Shown here piece by piece: positions 10,965 to 19,797 of a stretch of 50,857 nt of DNA (position 1 is the first letter of the stretch; the number at the start of each line of letters is the position of its first letter). The notes under the pieces are model-generated. The model made no database searches. It worked only from the letters and a program-made list of their open reading frames with translations, and was not told the origin of the DNA. A program made the position numbers and the translations under genes. This DNA comes from Microbacterium testaceum (lineage in GTDB: Bacteria; Actinomycetota; Actinomycetes; Actinomycetales; Microbacteriaceae): positions 1-50,857 of the forward strand of contig NZ_LDRT01000051.1 in assembly GCF_001476655.1 (NCBI RefSeq), given 5' to 3'.

Positions 10965-11133
10965 GTCACCAGCGTAAAGGCGAGGTCACGGCGTCACCGG
11001 CCGTTCAGGCACGGGATGCCGAAGCCGGACGTTACTATTCACTGTCACGGCACCGTTCGTTCATCTTCGCTGGAAACAATCCCGGGAGGTAGCGGGACGT
11101 CCCTGTGCCGTGCCGCCGACGGAAGGTACCGCG
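10965..11133. promoter_or_regulatory. senX3/phoU divergent promoter region with possible PHO box
   Basis: The minus strand has TACGCT (10971-10976), 6 nt before the senX3 start. The plus strand has TACTAT (about 11034-11039) as a -10 candidate for phoU with a leader of about 90 nt. Between 11043 and 11064 the sequence TGTCACGGCAC then CGTTCGTTCATC resembles weak 11-nt repeats of the PHO type (GTTCACC-like). The repeat match is much poorer than at pstS, so this is only a candidate autoregulatory site. Confidence 0.4.
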
Positions 11134-11811
11134 ATGCGCGAAGTATTCCACCAGTCCCTCGAGGACGTTCAGGGCCGCCTGGTCGAGATCGCCGACCTCG
11201 TGACGGTCGCGATCGACCGCGCCACGCGCGCGTTCGGCACGAGCGACGTCGCACTGGCCGAGGAGGTCATCGAGGCCGACGCGGTCATCGATGAGAAGGC
11301 CCTCGAGCTCGACGAGCTGGCCATCGAGATCCTCGCTCGCCAGCAGCCGGTCGCGCGCGACCTCCGCATCGTCGTCACGGCGCTCCGGGTGAGCGCTTCG
11401 CTCGAGCGCATGGGCGACATGGCCGAGCACATCGCCCAGCTCGCACGCTCACGGTTCCCCGAGCGCGCGATCCCCAAGGGACTCAAGACGACGTTCACCC
11501 GCATGGGCGAGCTCGACGTCGAGGTCTCGCGAAAGCTCGCCGAGCTCCTGCGCACGCAGGACCTGCGGATCGCCGAGTCCATCCGCGACGCCGACGACGA
11601 CATCGACGAACTTCACGTCAGCGTGTTCGAGAAGGTGCTCGGCGACTCGTGGAAGGGTGAGGCCACCGCAACCGTCGACGCGACCCTCGCGAGCCGTTAC
11701 CACGAGCGCTTCGCCGACCACGCGGTGTCGGTGGCCAAGAAGGTCGTGTACCTCGCGACGGGCGATTGGGCCGGTGCCGACGAGGAGGCCGAGACCAGCC
11801 CCGTCATCTGA
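11134..11811 (+). CDS. phoU: Phosphate signalling regulator PhoU
   Basis: A 225-residue, almost entirely helical cytoplasmic protein with two tandem PhoU three-helix repeats (about 1-105 and 110-215). Family hallmarks include MREVFHQSLEDVQGRLVEIA at the start, EALELDELAIEILARQQPVARDLR and ERMGDMAEHIAQLA. By family it links the Pst transporter to the SenX3/PhoR kinase and represses the Pho regulon when phosphate is plentiful. The ATG at 11134 follows GGAAGG. It is divergent from senX3-regX3, and pstSCAB lies 15 kb further on. Confidence 0.95.
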   Translation: MREVFHQSLEDVQGRLVEIADLVTVAIDRATRAFGTSDVALAEEVIEADAVIDEKALELDELAIEILARQQPVARDLRIVVTALRVSASLERMGDMAEHIAQLARSRFPERAIPKGLKTTFTRMGELDVEVSRKLAELLRTQDLRIAESIRDADDDIDELHVSVFEKVLGDSWKGEATATVDATLASRYHERFADHAVSVAKKVVYLATGDWAGADEEAETSPVI

Positions 11812-11820
11812 CCGCAGAAC

Positions 11821-11862
11821 GAGGAAGGGGGTGGATGCCGAACGGCATCCACCCCCTTCCTC
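11821..11862. terminator. Long bidirectional terminator hairpin
   Basis: A perfect inverted repeat of 20 bp (11821-11840 with 11843-11862) closes on a very short AA centre, between the end of phoU and the end of convergent gpmA. The outer arms GAGGAAGG/CCTTCCTC match those of the terminator at 9020-9057, followed by GTT. Confidence 0.85.
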
Positions 11863-11871
11863 GTTGCGGTG

Positions 11872-12618
11872 TCAGTGCTTGTTGCCCTGTGCAGCCACGG
11901 CCGCAGCCCCCGCGGCGGCGGCCTCGGGGTCGAGGTACTCGCCCGGGCCGAGGGGCTTGAGATCGTCGTCGAGACGATAGACGAGGGGGATGCCGGTGGG
12001 GATGTTCAGCTCCGCGATGTCGGCGTCGCTGATGCCTTCGAGGTGCTTCACGAGACCGCGCAGCGAGTTGCCGTGGGCCGTGACGAGCACCGTCTTTCCC
12101 GCCTGAAGGTCGGGAACGATGTCGCTGTGCCAGTACGGAAGCATGCGGTCGATGACGATCGCGAGCGACTCGGTGTCGGGAACCTCGCCGTCGATGCCGA
12201 CGTAGCGCGGGTCACCGACCTGGCTGTACGGGTCGTCCGCGGGCAGCGGCGGCGGCGGCACGTCGAACGAACGACGCCAGAGCATGAACTGCTCGTTGCC
12301 GAACTCCTCGAGGGTCTGCGCCTTGTCCTTGCCCTGCAGGGCACCGTAGTGGCGCTCGTTGAGGCGCCACGAGCGCTTCACCGGGATCCACAGGCGGTCG
12401 GCCGCGTCGAGCGCGATGTTGGCCGTCTGGATCGCGCGACTGAGCACCGAGGTGTGCAGCACGTCGGGGAGCACGCCGGATTCCGCGAGCAGCTCACCGC
12501 CGCGCTTCGCCTCGGCCTTGCCCTGGTCGGTGAGTCGCACGTCGACCCAGCCGGTGAACTGGTTGGTCTTGTTCCACTCGCTCTGCCCGTGGCGGAGGAG
12601 GATCAGCGTGTGAGGCAT
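11872..12618 (-). CDS. gpmA: 2,3-bisphosphoglycerate-dependent phosphoglycerate mutase
   Basis: A 248-residue glycolytic enzyme that interconverts 3- and 2-phosphoglycerate. The phosphohistidine motif [10 protein letters not shown] gives His10, [14 protein letters not shown] gives the conserved substrate loop, and [15 protein letters not shown] carries the second catalytic His. The C-terminal Ala/Gly-rich tail is variable in the family. Length is normal. The ATG at 12618 lies 6 nt after TAGCAT (reverse strand, 12625-12630), so it looks leaderless. Confidence 0.96.
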   Translation of the reverse strand: MPHTLILLRHGQSEWNKTNQFTGWVDVRLTDQGKAEAKRGGELLAESGVLPDVLHTSVLSRAIQTANIALDAADRLWIPVKRSWRLNERHYGALQGKDKAQTLEEFGNEQFMLWRRSFDVPPPPLPADDPYSQVGDPRYVGIDGEVPDTESLAIVIDRMLPYWHSDIVPDLQAGKTVLVTAHGNSLRGLVKHLEGISDADIAELNIPTGIPLVYRLDDDLKPLGPGEYLDPEAAAAGAAAVAAQGNKH

Positions 12619-12669
12619 GGGTCCATGCTATCGAGGACCAGGGCCGAAGCCTCGGCCAGGGCTGGCATC

Positions 12670-13467
12670 ATGGCGGACGTGACTTCCTCGCCCGTCGGCC
12701 GCCCGACCCGCGGCACGACCGGCACCAATCGCCTGCGCCGGATCGATCGCTGGATCTCTCGGCATCCGGTGCTCCGCCGTACCGAGGATCCGCTCGTGGT
12801 CGACCTCGGCTTCGGGGCGAGCGCGGTGACGCCCCTCGAGCTCCTCGCGCGTCTGCGCAGCCAGAGGCCCGACGCCGAGGTGCTCGGTCTCGAGATCGAT
12901 CCCGAGCGGGTCACCCGCGCGCGGGAGCAATCCGCCGGGATCGCAGGGGTGTCGTTCGCCCGTGGCGGCTTCGAGGTCCCGGTCCCGGGGACGCGTCGAC
13001 CGGCAGTGATCCGGGCGCTCAACGTGCTCCGCCAATACGACGAGTCCGATGTCGCCGAAGCCTGGGCGCTCATGTGCGCGCGCCTGCAGCCCGACGGCAT
13101 CCTCGTCGAGGGGACGTGCGACGAGATCGGGCGGGTCGCGACCTGGATCGAGGTGGGGGCGGATGCCGTACCCCGCAGCCTCACGATCTCGCTGCGTCTC
13201 GCGGAGCTCGACTCCCCCGCGATCGCCGCCGAGCGTCTGCCGAAGGCGCTGATCCACCGCAACGTCGCCGGAGAGCGGGTGCACGAGTTCGTGGCATCCC
13301 TCGATCGGGAATGGACGCGCGCGTCCGCGGTCGCGCCCTTCGGACCCGTGCACCGCTGGCGCACCGCGATGCACACCCTCGCCGACGCCGGCTGGCCGCT
13401 GGTGCGGCGGGACCGTTGGAGACTGGGCGAGGTCGGGGTGGCCTGGGACGCGGTCGCGCCGCGCTGA
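12670..13467 (+). CDS. Class I SAM-dependent methyltransferase-like protein
   Basis: A 265-residue cytoplasmic protein with a class I methyltransferase core: motif I VVDLGFGASAVTPLE near residue 44, an acidic residue after beta-2 (VLGLEIDPERV), and FARGGFEVP further on. It has an N-terminal basic segment with RRIDRWIS. The substrate-side C-terminal half (RLPKALIHRNVAGERVHEFVASLDREW) is not one I recognise. The start is uncertain: ATG 12670 is used here; GTG 12679 is the alternative. It is divergent from gpmA, a pairing seen in Microbacteriaceae as far as I recall. Substrate unknown. Confidence 0.75.
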   Translation: MADVTSSPVGRPTRGTTGTNRLRRIDRWISRHPVLRRTEDPLVVDLGFGASAVTPLELLARLRSQRPDAEVLGLEIDPERVTRAREQSAGIAGVSFARGGFEVPVPGTRRPAVIRALNVLRQYDESDVAEAWALMCARLQPDGILVEGTCDEIGRVATWIEVGADAVPRSLTISLRLAELDSPAIAAERLPKALIHRNVAGERVHEFVASLDREWTRASAVAPFGPVHRWRTAMHTLADAGWPLVRRDRWRLGEVGVAWDAVAPR

Positions 13468-13525
13468 GGTGGGCCCCCTCCGGGAGCTGCGCGCACGCGT
13501 CTCTGCCCGGGCGACGCGGTCCGGC

Positions 13526-14638
13526 TCAGATCCGCGGGAGAAGAGCGCGGGCCTCGGCGGACGGCATCCCGGCAGCGACCAGCAGGTCGACGGCCAGCGG
13601 CCGCATCGCGGTGACGAGGCCCTGCTCGCCGACCCCGCCGCCCGGAAGAAGCGCAGCCGGGTCGAGGCGCCGGACGACGGCGACGAGGCCGGCGCGCGCC
13701 GCCGGTTCGAGGGAGATGTCATCGAGGCTGTCGCGCACGAGAGACGCGCCCCGCGCCAGCTCCGCGAGGAGGTCGGCGGGGACCGGGCGCGCCTGGCCGT
13801 CTGCGCACAGGTAGGCGGCGCGACGCGCGACCACGCGCAGGTTGCGGGTCGCCAGGTCGAGAGCCTCGCGCACACGGGCATGCCTTTGCAGCTCGGTGCG
13901 CTGGCGGCGGAGGAACGGCGAGATGCGAGCGACCTCGCGCCCGGATTCGAGGGATCCGCTCCACGCGTCGACGTAGGTCTGCAGCGACCGCGCGCGCTCG
14001 AGGCCGCGCTCGGCGCGCGCCCTGTCGCCCTTGCGAAGCGCCCGCACGATCGTCGTCATGGCCACCTCGAGCGCGTCGAAGAGTTCGTCGGCGTCGCGCA
14101 GCTCGGTGCGGCGCAGGGTGCGCGGGATGAGGGCGGTCACGATGAGAGCCGCCACTCCCCCGACCGCGCCGTCCACCAACCGCAGGAAGGGCACCCCCGA
14201 GACGAGCACGAGGGCGATGAGCGACTGCACGACCGCAGCGAGCGCGAAGCCGGGCTGCGGCGAGAGGAAGCGCGCGGCGAGCAGGGTGATCGTCATCGCG
14301 AGCGCGATCTGCCACCAGCCCGCACCCGCGATCAGCAGCACGACCTCGGCGATGAGGATGCCGACGAGCATTCCCGTGACGGTTTCGGCGACGCGCCACG
14401 GTCGCGCGTCGCGGACGAGCCCGAGACTCGAGACGGTGACGGTGGCCGCGAGCAGCGGGACGCTGTGCCCGAGCACGAAGTGCGCGAAACAGTACGCCGC
14501 GGTGGCCGCGACGACGATCTGGGCGATCGCCGGCAGAGACTCCCGCACCCGGGTTCCGCGCCGAGCGAGCGAGACGCGCCACCCCGGCCGAGACACCACC
14601 ACCCCGACGGTGGTGGTCGAGGAGTCGTCCGCGGTCAT
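13526..14638 (-). CDS. FUSC-family (aromatic acid exporter-like) membrane protein
   Basis: A 370-residue protein with about five to six membrane helices in residues 30-170 (for example IAQIVVAATAAYCFAHFVLG and LLAATVTVSSLGL) and a long soluble helical C-terminal half. This is the layout of the FUSC/ArAE family, whose members are proposed efflux proteins for aromatic acids. The core SVPLLAATVTVSSLGLVRDA fits the family's first helix pair. It overlaps the ygfZ-like gene upstream by 4 bp, so it is translationally coupled in an operon of unrelated-looking products. Transport substrate unknown. Confidence 0.8.
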   Translation of the reverse strand: MTADDSSTTTVGVVVSRPGWRVSLARRGTRVRESLPAIAQIVVAATAAYCFAHFVLGHSVPLLAATVTVSSLGLVRDARPWRVAETVTGMLVGILIAEVVLLIAGAGWWQIALAMTITLLAARFLSPQPGFALAAVVQSLIALVLVSGVPFLRLVDGAVGGVAALIVTALIPRTLRRTELRDADELFDALEVAMTTIVRALRKGDRARAERGLERARSLQTYVDAWSGSLESGREVARISPFLRRQRTELQRHARVREALDLATRNLRVVARRAAYLCADGQARPVPADLLAELARGASLVRDSLDDISLEPAARAGLVAVVRRLDPAALLPGGGVGEQGLVTAMRPLAVDLLVAAGMPSAEARALLPRI

Positions 14639-15729
14639 TCCGCGGCGCGACGGCGTCCGAGGCGCGGGAGCCGCGGAATGGAGGCCGTGGCGCCCGCATC
14701 GGCGGGGACGACGGTCTCTTGCGCGGCGGCCAGCGGACCGTCGGCGGTGTCGACGACGAGCGGGACACCCTCGGGGGCGTTGCGCTTGATGAGAGCCAGA
14801 GCGATCGGGCCCTCTTCGTGGTGCACGGCGACCGAGGTGATGGCTCCGATCACCGCGTCTCCGGCGCGCACCTCGTCGCCGCGCTGCGGGAGGACGTTGT
14901 CACTGCCGTCGAGCTGCAGCGCGACGACGCGCCGCGGCGGGTGGCCGAGGTTATGGACCTTCGCCACCGTCTCCTGACCGCGGTAGCACCCCTTCGACAG
15001 GTGGACCGCCGTGCGGAGCCAGTCCACCTCGTGCGGGAGCAACCGCTCGTCGGCGTCGACGCCGACACGCGGACGCCATGCGGCCACGCGCAGCGCCTCC
15101 ACGGCGTCGAGACCCGCGAGCGCGACCTCACCGCGCGCGGCGGCATCGATCACGCGGCCGAACTCGTCGGCATCCACGATCGCCTCGGCCCAGTCGCGGT
15201 CGGCACCGGGGTGCGGTTCGACGCGTGCGTACGCCCAGCCTCCGGGCGAGACATCCGGCCACGGGTCGACCCATACGGGCGCGACGGCCGACAGCGCCGA
15301 GACCGCGTCGTGTGTGCCTCCGACGACGAACAGCTCGTCGGAGCGGTCCTTCACCTCGACCCGCAGGCGGAACCGCATCCGCGTCAGCCATCCGGCGAGC
15401 GCCTCGACGTCGGTCGCATCGACGATGAGCCACGCGGTCTCTCCGTCGTCGACGACGGACGCGGCGTGTTCGACGCGGCCTTGTGGATCGAGGATGAGCA
15501 TCTCCGTCGAGACGCCCGGTGCGAGGTGTGTCAACGCTTGCGACGACAGCGAATCGAGCCAGCTGCGCCGGTCCTCGCCACCGACCGAGATGACGCGGCG
15601 ATCACCGAGGGGGGCGAGAGCGGCACCGGATGCCAGACGTCGTTGCTCCGCGACCGGGGAACCGACATGGCGAAGACCCCGGTCGTCGACGACGGCACCG
15701 GGTACGTCTGTGAGCGTGGCCACCGTCAT
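14635..15729 (-). CDS. ygfZ: Folate-binding YgfZ/GcvT-like protein
   Basis: A 364-residue tetrahydrofolate-binding protein of the YgfZ/CAF17 group, which by family helps assembly or repair of certain iron-sulfur enzymes. The diagnostic motif K-G-C-Y-R-G-Q-E is present with Cys248 (HLSKGCYRGQE), followed by VAKVHNLGHPPRRVVAL, the usual continuation. The N-terminal half is the GcvT-like folate domain (SVGGEDRRSWLDSLSSQALT). Its start overlaps the nitrobindin-like gene by 4 bp and its end overlaps the FUSC gene by 4 bp. Confidence 0.9.
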   Translation of the reverse strand: MTVATLTDVPGAVVDDRGLRHVGSPVAEQRRLASGAALAPLGDRRVISVGGEDRRSWLDSLSSQALTHLAPGVSTEMLILDPQGRVEHAASVVDDGETAWLIVDATDVEALAGWLTRMRFRLRVEVKDRSDELFVVGGTHDAVSALSAVAPVWVDPWPDVSPGGWAYARVEPHPGADRDWAEAIVDADEFGRVIDAAARGEVALAGLDAVEALRVAAWRPRVGVDADERLLPHEVDWLRTAVHLSKGCYRGQETVAKVHNLGHPPRRVVALQLDGSDNVLPQRGDEVRAGDAVIGAITSVAVHHEEGPIALALIKRNAPEGVPLVVDTADGPLAAAQETVVPADAGATASIPRLPRLGRRRAAE

Positions 15730-16325
15730 TCCGCCCGCGCGAGACGTGCCGACGCGTGCGAGCCCAGCTCGCGACCGAGCGCCGCGATGTCCCAGGCCCA
15801 GAGGAGGTGGTTGTCGACGAGACCGTACAGGCGCGTCGCGGCGGTGTACGGCTTGGCGCCGGCGGTGCGCACGACCGCATCGGTGACGAGGTCGATTCGC
15901 GGGCCCTTGACCTGGCCGACGTACAGCTCGAGGACGCCGTCGGAGTGCACGAGGCTCACCTCGAGGTCGAAGCCGCCGTCGGCGTTGCGCAGGGTTTCGA
16001 CGTCATCCGCCGAGCGGATGACCGCGGGGTCGGTCGGGGGCAGCAGAGCCGGACCGGCGTCCGCGCCGGTCGACGGCCGCGCGAGGCGCCAATACCCGAT
16101 CTCGGAGACCAGCGGGCGCCGCTCTTCTCCGTCGAGAAGCCACGCATCCGCGGAGTAGTTGAGGAAGTCGCCGCCGTCGTGGCTGAAGCTCACGCGGTGT
16201 GCGAACTCGCCCGAGAAGGATCGACCGTCCGCTTCGTAGTCGATGACTCCGGTGCCTTCCCAGACGCCGAGGAGCCACGAGAGCGGGACGAGGTCGGCGG
16301 GAAGATCCGTCGGAATCTCGATCAC
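15726..16325 (-). CDS. Nitrobindin-like heme-binding beta-barrel protein (FABP/DUF1794 family)
   Basis: A 199-residue cytoplasmic protein of the all-beta nitrobindin (THAP4-like) family, some of which bind ferric heme and isomerise peroxynitrite to nitrate. The family's opening motif LSWLLGVWEGTG (GxWxGxG) is at about residues 17-28. The C-terminal region with ATRLYGLVDNHLLWAWDIAALG fits, and that segment ends about where the family's proximal His is expected, but I cannot place a heme-ligand His with certainty. The GTG start is 10 bp after the short membrane-peptide gene. It overlaps the ygfZ gene by 4 bp. Confidence 0.85.
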   Translation of the reverse strand: MIEIPTDLPADLVPLSWLLGVWEGTGVIDYEADGRSFSGEFAHRVSFSHDGGDFLNYSADAWLLDGEERRPLVSEIGYWRLARPSTGADAGPALLPPTDPAVIRSADDVETLRNADGGFDLEVSLVHSDGVLELYVGQVKGPRIDLVTDAVVRTAGAKPYTAATRLYGLVDNHLLWAWDIAALGRELGSHASARLARAE

Positions 16326-16335
16326 GAGATGGCGA

Positions 16336-16449
16336 TCAGCGCTGGCCGCGGTAGAGGTTCCAGACGACCGTTCCCGACACGAAGGCGATCGCCAGAGACG
16401 CCAGACCGAGAAGTCCCACGAAGAACAGTTCGAGCGCGAGGAGGTTCAT
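16336..16449 (-). CDS. 37-residue single-helix membrane peptide
   Basis: A short gene with ATG at 16449 and TGA at 16336. Its product begins MNLLALELFFVGLLGLASLA and ends NLYRGQR: one hydrophobic helix with a short basic tail, so inside-facing C-terminus. It lies 9 bp downstream of another small membrane protein and 10 bp upstream of the nitrobindin-like gene, so it reads as part of the same operon. The function is unknown. Support is the tight spacing, clean amphiphilic design and high-GC codon use; there is no conserved-family recognition. Confidence 0.5.
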   Translation of the reverse strand: MNLLALELFFVGLLGLASLAIAFVSGTVVWNLYRGQR

Positions 16450-16458
16450 GGCTCAACT

Positions 16459-16749
16459 CTAGCGGGGAACGATAGCCGCGAGCCCGAAGCCGGCCGTGAT
16501 GAGTCCGAGAACGACGAGGGCGCCGAGCACGCTCGCGGCCATGCGCTGGATGAAGGCCTGGGACCGCCCGTACCAGAGCTGAATGGCGAAGGCCGCGACG
16601 ACGCACGCCCCCAGCGCGACCGTGACCCATTGCGCACGCACGTTCGCCGGAACCAGGATGCCGATGGCGACACCGGCGATGGCGGCCAGGACCCACACGG
16701 CGATCACCCCGCCGTAGGTGCGGCGCGGTACGAGGTCGGGCGTCGACAT
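16459..16749 (-). CDS. Small integral membrane protein of unknown function
   Basis: A 96-residue protein with three membrane helices (GGVIAVWVLAAIAGVAIGIL, VTVALGACVVAAFAIQLWY, and MAASVLGALVVLGLITAGF). I chose the ATG at 16749 because GGAGG lies at good spacing upstream. An upstream start at 16821 would run into the glnR promoter. It leads the operon that continues with the 37-residue peptide, the nitrobindin-like gene, ygfZ and the FUSC gene. Divergent from glnR. Function unknown. Confidence 0.8.
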   Translation of the reverse strand: MSTPDLVPRRTYGGVIAVWVLAAIAGVAIGILVPANVRAQWVTVALGACVVAAFAIQLWYGRSQAFIQRMAASVLGALVVLGLITAGFGLAAIVPR

Positions 16750-16823
16750 GCCTCCATCATCACCCACGTGGAGGCGCGGTGCACGTGAGAAGGGCTCGTG
16801 CGGTGTCGTGTCGCGGCTCACCC

Positions 16824-16829
16824 TAAGAT
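16824..16829 (+). promoter_or_regulatory. -10 box of glnR
   Basis: TAAGAT at 16824-16829 lies about 37 nt before the chosen glnR GTG. With a start site near 16836 the transcript would have a short leader containing GGGAGG (16855-16860). No clear -35 was identified. Confidence 0.4.
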
Positions 16830-16865
16830 GGGCGGGTGTGCGGCAGCCCGCACTGGGAGGACCGT

Positions 16866-17558
16866 GTGGCTCAACTTCTCGTTCTCAGCTCCGCCCCCGG
16901 CGGCGGTGCCGTGCTGCCTGCGCTCGAACTTCTGAGCCACCGGGTACGGCAGATTCCGGCCGAACCTGCGCAATTGGTCAACGCACCCAGCGCCGACATC
17001 GTCTTCGTCGACGCCCGCTTCGACCTGGTCGGGGCGAAGTCGCTGTGCAAGATCCTCACGACCACGGGCATCGAGGCTCCCCTGATCCTCGTCATCACCG
17101 AGGGCGGGCTCACCGCCGTCTCGACCGACTGGGGCATCGACGACGTCGTGCTGGTCGGGGCCGGTCCCGCCGAGATCGACGCTCGCATCCGCCTGGCGAT
17201 GGGCCGGCGCAGCGCCGACCAGGTCTCCACGCGTATCCAGACCTCCGGGATCACGATCGACGAGTCCTCGTACTCGGCGAAGGTCCACGGCAAGCCGCTC
17301 GACCTCACGTACAAAGAGTTCCAGCTCCTTCACTTCTTCGCGACGCACCCCTCTCGGGTGTTCACGCGCGAGCAGCTGCTCAGCGAGGTCTGGGGCTACG
17401 ACTACTTCGGCGGGACGCGCACCGTCGACGTGCACGTGCGACGCCTGCGGGCGAAGCTCGGCGACCTCGAGCAGCTCATCGGCACGGTGCGCAACGTCGG
17501 CTACCGCTTCAACGTCTACGAAGACGAGCAGCCGCCCGTGGCGTCCGCTCCCGCCTGA
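16866..17558 (+). CDS. glnR: GlnR-type nitrogen regulator (OmpR-family winged helix)
   Basis: A 230-residue orphan OmpR-type regulator. The N-terminal receiver-like domain has Asp49 ([10 protein letters not shown]) but lacks the usual cluster of early acidic residues, as in GlnR, which works without phosphorylation. The stretch [20 protein letters not shown] and the C-terminal [20 protein letters not shown] match actinobacterial GlnR almost word for word. By family it binds AC-n9-AC type sites and controls glnA, amtB and other nitrogen genes. The GTG at 16866 follows GGGAGGACC. The next gene is ppk1, 70 bp downstream. Confidence 0.9.
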   Translation: MAQLLVLSSAPGGGAVLPALELLSHRVRQIPAEPAQLVNAPSADIVFVDARFDLVGAKSLCKILTTTGIEAPLILVITEGGLTAVSTDWGIDDVVLVGAGPAEIDARIRLAMGRRSADQVSTRIQTSGITIDESSYSAKVHGKPLDLTYKEFQLLHFFATHPSRVFTREQLLSEVWGYDYFGGTRTVDVHVRRLRAKLGDLEQLIGTVRNVGYRFNVYEDEQPPVASAPA

Positions 17559-17589
17559 CGACCCCCGCCACCGCACGCGGGTACCGCGT

Positions 17590-17622
17590 GTTCACTCCCG
17601 TGTCACCGACCCCTGCAATGAT
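17590..17622 (+). promoter_or_regulatory. PHO-box-like repeat and -10 of ppk1
   Basis: GTTCACTCCCG (17590-17600) is followed directly by TGTCACCGACC (17601-17611), two 11-nt units resembling the GTTCACC PHO repeat. AATGAT (17617-17622) lies 6 nt before ATG 17629, in the spacing seen at other leaderless genes here. This would put polyphosphate synthesis under RegX3. Confidence 0.5.
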
Positions 17623-17628
17623 GTGGGG

Positions 17629-19797
17629 ATGATGGAACACGACGCGCTCGACGCGGGCCTCGGCGACGCGGACGACGACGACTTCGACGAGGCGATCGAG
17701 GTAGAGGACGACCAGCTGCCCGACCACCGCTACCTCGATCGCGAGATCAGCTGGCTCGCCTTCAACCAGCGAGTGCTCGAGCTCGCCGAAGACCCCACGG
17801 TTCCCGTGCTGGAGCGCGCGAACTTCCTCGCGATCTTCGCCAGCAACCTCGACGAGTTCTTCATGGTGCGCGTCGCCGGGTTGAAGCGTCGCATCATCAC
17901 CGGGCTCGCCGTGCCGACGAACGTCGGCCGCGCCCCGCTGGATGTCCTCGCCGACATCTCGGCCGAAGCCCATCGTCTCCAGCTGCGGCATGCCGCGGCA
18001 TGGACCGAGAAGGTGCGTCCTGCCCTCGCCGAGGCAGGGATCGAGGTCGTGTCGTGGGACTCGCTCGACGAACCCACGGCCGAGCGACTGACCGAGTACT
18101 TCCAGCGCAACGTCTTCCCGGTCCTCATGCCCCTCGCGGTCGACCCGGCCCACCCGTTCCCCTACATCTCGGGCTTGTCGCTGAACCTCGCGATCCGCAT
18201 CCGCAATGCGCGGACCGGGCGCCAGGAGTTCGCGCGTCTGAAGGTCCCGCCGATGCTTCCCCGCTTCGTCGAGGTCCCGGGCGACGGCCCGGGTGTGCGC
18301 TATCTCCCCCTCGAAGAGCTCATCTCCAACCACCTGGGCGATCTGTTCCCGGGCATGGAGGTCCTCGACCATCACGCGTTCCGCCTGACGCGCAACGAAG
18401 ACATGACGATCGAGGAAGACGAGACGGAGAACCTCATCCAGGCGCTCGAAGCCGAGCTTCTCCGCCGCCGCTTCGGTCCCCCGATCCGCCTCGAGATCAC
18501 CGAGGACATGGACGACGTGACCCGCTCGCTCCTGTTGAGCGAGCTCGACATCACCGAGCAGGAGGTCTACCGACTCCCCGGCGCGCTCGACCTGCGCGGG
18601 CTGTTCGACCTCTCGCGCATCGACCGTCCCGACCTCCACTACCCGCCGCACGTGCCGAAGACGGCCCTCGCCTTCCAGCCGCCGGAGCAGAACGGCCGCG
18701 CCGACCTGTTCGGGGCGATCCGCAAGGCGGACGTGCTCGTGCACCACCCCTACGAGTCCTTCGCGACGAGCGTGCAGGCGTTCCTCGAGCAGGCGGCGCG
18801 TGACCCGCACGTGCTCGCCATCAAGCAGACCCTCTACCGCACCTCGGGCGACAGTCCCATCGTGCAGGCCCTCATCGACGCGGCCGAGGCCGGCAAGCAG
18901 GTGCTCGCTCTGGTCGAGGTCAAGGCCCGATTCGACGAGGCCAACAACATCGTGTGGGCCCGGAAGCTCGAGAAGGCCGGCGTCCACGTGGTCTACGGTC
19001 TCGTCGGGCTCAAGACGCACTGCAAGCTCGCGCTCGTCATCCGAGAGGAAGAGGGGCGGCTCCGCCACTACAGCCACGTCGGGACGGGCAACTACAACCC
19101 GAAGACCAGCCGCATCTATGAGGACTTCGGTCTCTTCACCATCGACGACCAGGTCGGTCGCGACCTCACGCGTCTCTTCAACGAGCTGAGCGGCTACGCG
19201 ATCGAGAAGAAGTTCAAGCGCCTTCTCGTCGCCCCGCTGCACCTGCGCAAGGGACTGCTGCGGCACATCGACAAAGAGCGCCGCAACGCGCTCGAGGGCA
19301 AGCCCGCGCGCGTGCGCATCAAAGTCAACTCGATGGTCGACGAAGAGATCATCGACGCGCTCTACCGGGCCAGCCAGGCGGGCGTTCCCGTCGAGGTGTG
19401 GGTGCGCGGCATCTGCTCGATCAAGCCCGGCGTGCCGGGGATGAGCGAGAACATCACCGTGCGCTCGATCCTCGGCCGCTATCTCGAGCACTCGCGCATC
19501 TTCTCGTTCGCGAACGACGGCGACGAGCAGATCTACATCGGCAGTGCCGACATGATGCACCGCAACCTCGACCGCCGTGTCGAGGCGCTCGTGCGGGTCG
19601 TCGACCCGAGCCAGCTGCAGGAGCTGTCCACGCTGTTCGACCTCGCGATGGACGACGGCACGATGTCTTGGCACCTGGGGTCCGAGGGCGAGTGGGTCCG
19701 GCACAGCGTCGACGCCGAGGGGGCACCCCTCGTCGATCTGCAGGAGCACACGATGGCACGCGTGCAGCGCAAGCGGCGCGCTCGGGCGGCGCGGTGA
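17629..19797 (+). CDS. ppk1: Polyphosphate kinase 1
   Basis: A 722-residue enzyme that reversibly makes inorganic polyphosphate from ATP. Family landmarks: [19 protein letters not shown] at the start of the N domain, [38 protein letters not shown], the catalytic phospho-His464 in LKTHCKLAL, and [10 protein letters not shown] with the paired C2-domain PLD-like motif. Length is normal, with an acidic N-terminal extension. GTG 17623, ATG 17629 and ATG 17632 are possible starts; I prefer 17629 from promoter spacing. It overlaps mutT1 by 4 bp. Confidence 0.96.
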   Translation: MMEHDALDAGLGDADDDDFDEAIEVEDDQLPDHRYLDREISWLAFNQRVLELAEDPTVPVLERANFLAIFASNLDEFFMVRVAGLKRRIITGLAVPTNVGRAPLDVLADISAEAHRLQLRHAAAWTEKVRPALAEAGIEVVSWDSLDEPTAERLTEYFQRNVFPVLMPLAVDPAHPFPYISGLSLNLAIRIRNARTGRQEFARLKVPPMLPRFVEVPGDGPGVRYLPLEELISNHLGDLFPGMEVLDHHAFRLTRNEDMTIEEDETENLIQALEAELLRRRFGPPIRLEITEDMDDVTRSLLLSELDITEQEVYRLPGALDLRGLFDLSRIDRPDLHYPPHVPKTALAFQPPEQNGRADLFGAIRKADVLVHHPYESFATSVQAFLEQAARDPHVLAIKQTLYRTSGDSPIVQALIDAAEAGKQVLALVEVKARFDEANNIVWARKLEKAGVHVVYGLVGLKTHCKLALVIREEEGRLRHYSHVGTGNYNPKTSRIYEDFGLFTIDDQVGRDLTRLFNELSGYAIEKKFKRLLVAPLHLRKGLLRHIDKERRNALEGKPARVRIKVNSMVDEEIIDALYRASQAGVPVEVWVRGICSIKPGVPGMSENITVRSILGRYLEHSRIFSFANDGDEQIYIGSADMMHRNLDRRVEALVRVVDPSQLQELSTLFDLAMDDGTMSWHLGSEGEWVRHSVDAEGAPLVDLQEHTMARVQRKRRARAAR

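Noticed and set aside
11869..12669. N-terminal extension of the methyltransferase through gpmA
   Set aside because: The extension is antisense to gpmA; the methyltransferase core starts at 12670.
17509..19749. Minus-strand frame of 746 codons opposite ppk1
   Set aside because: Entirely antisense to ppk1, whose motifs and length are certain.
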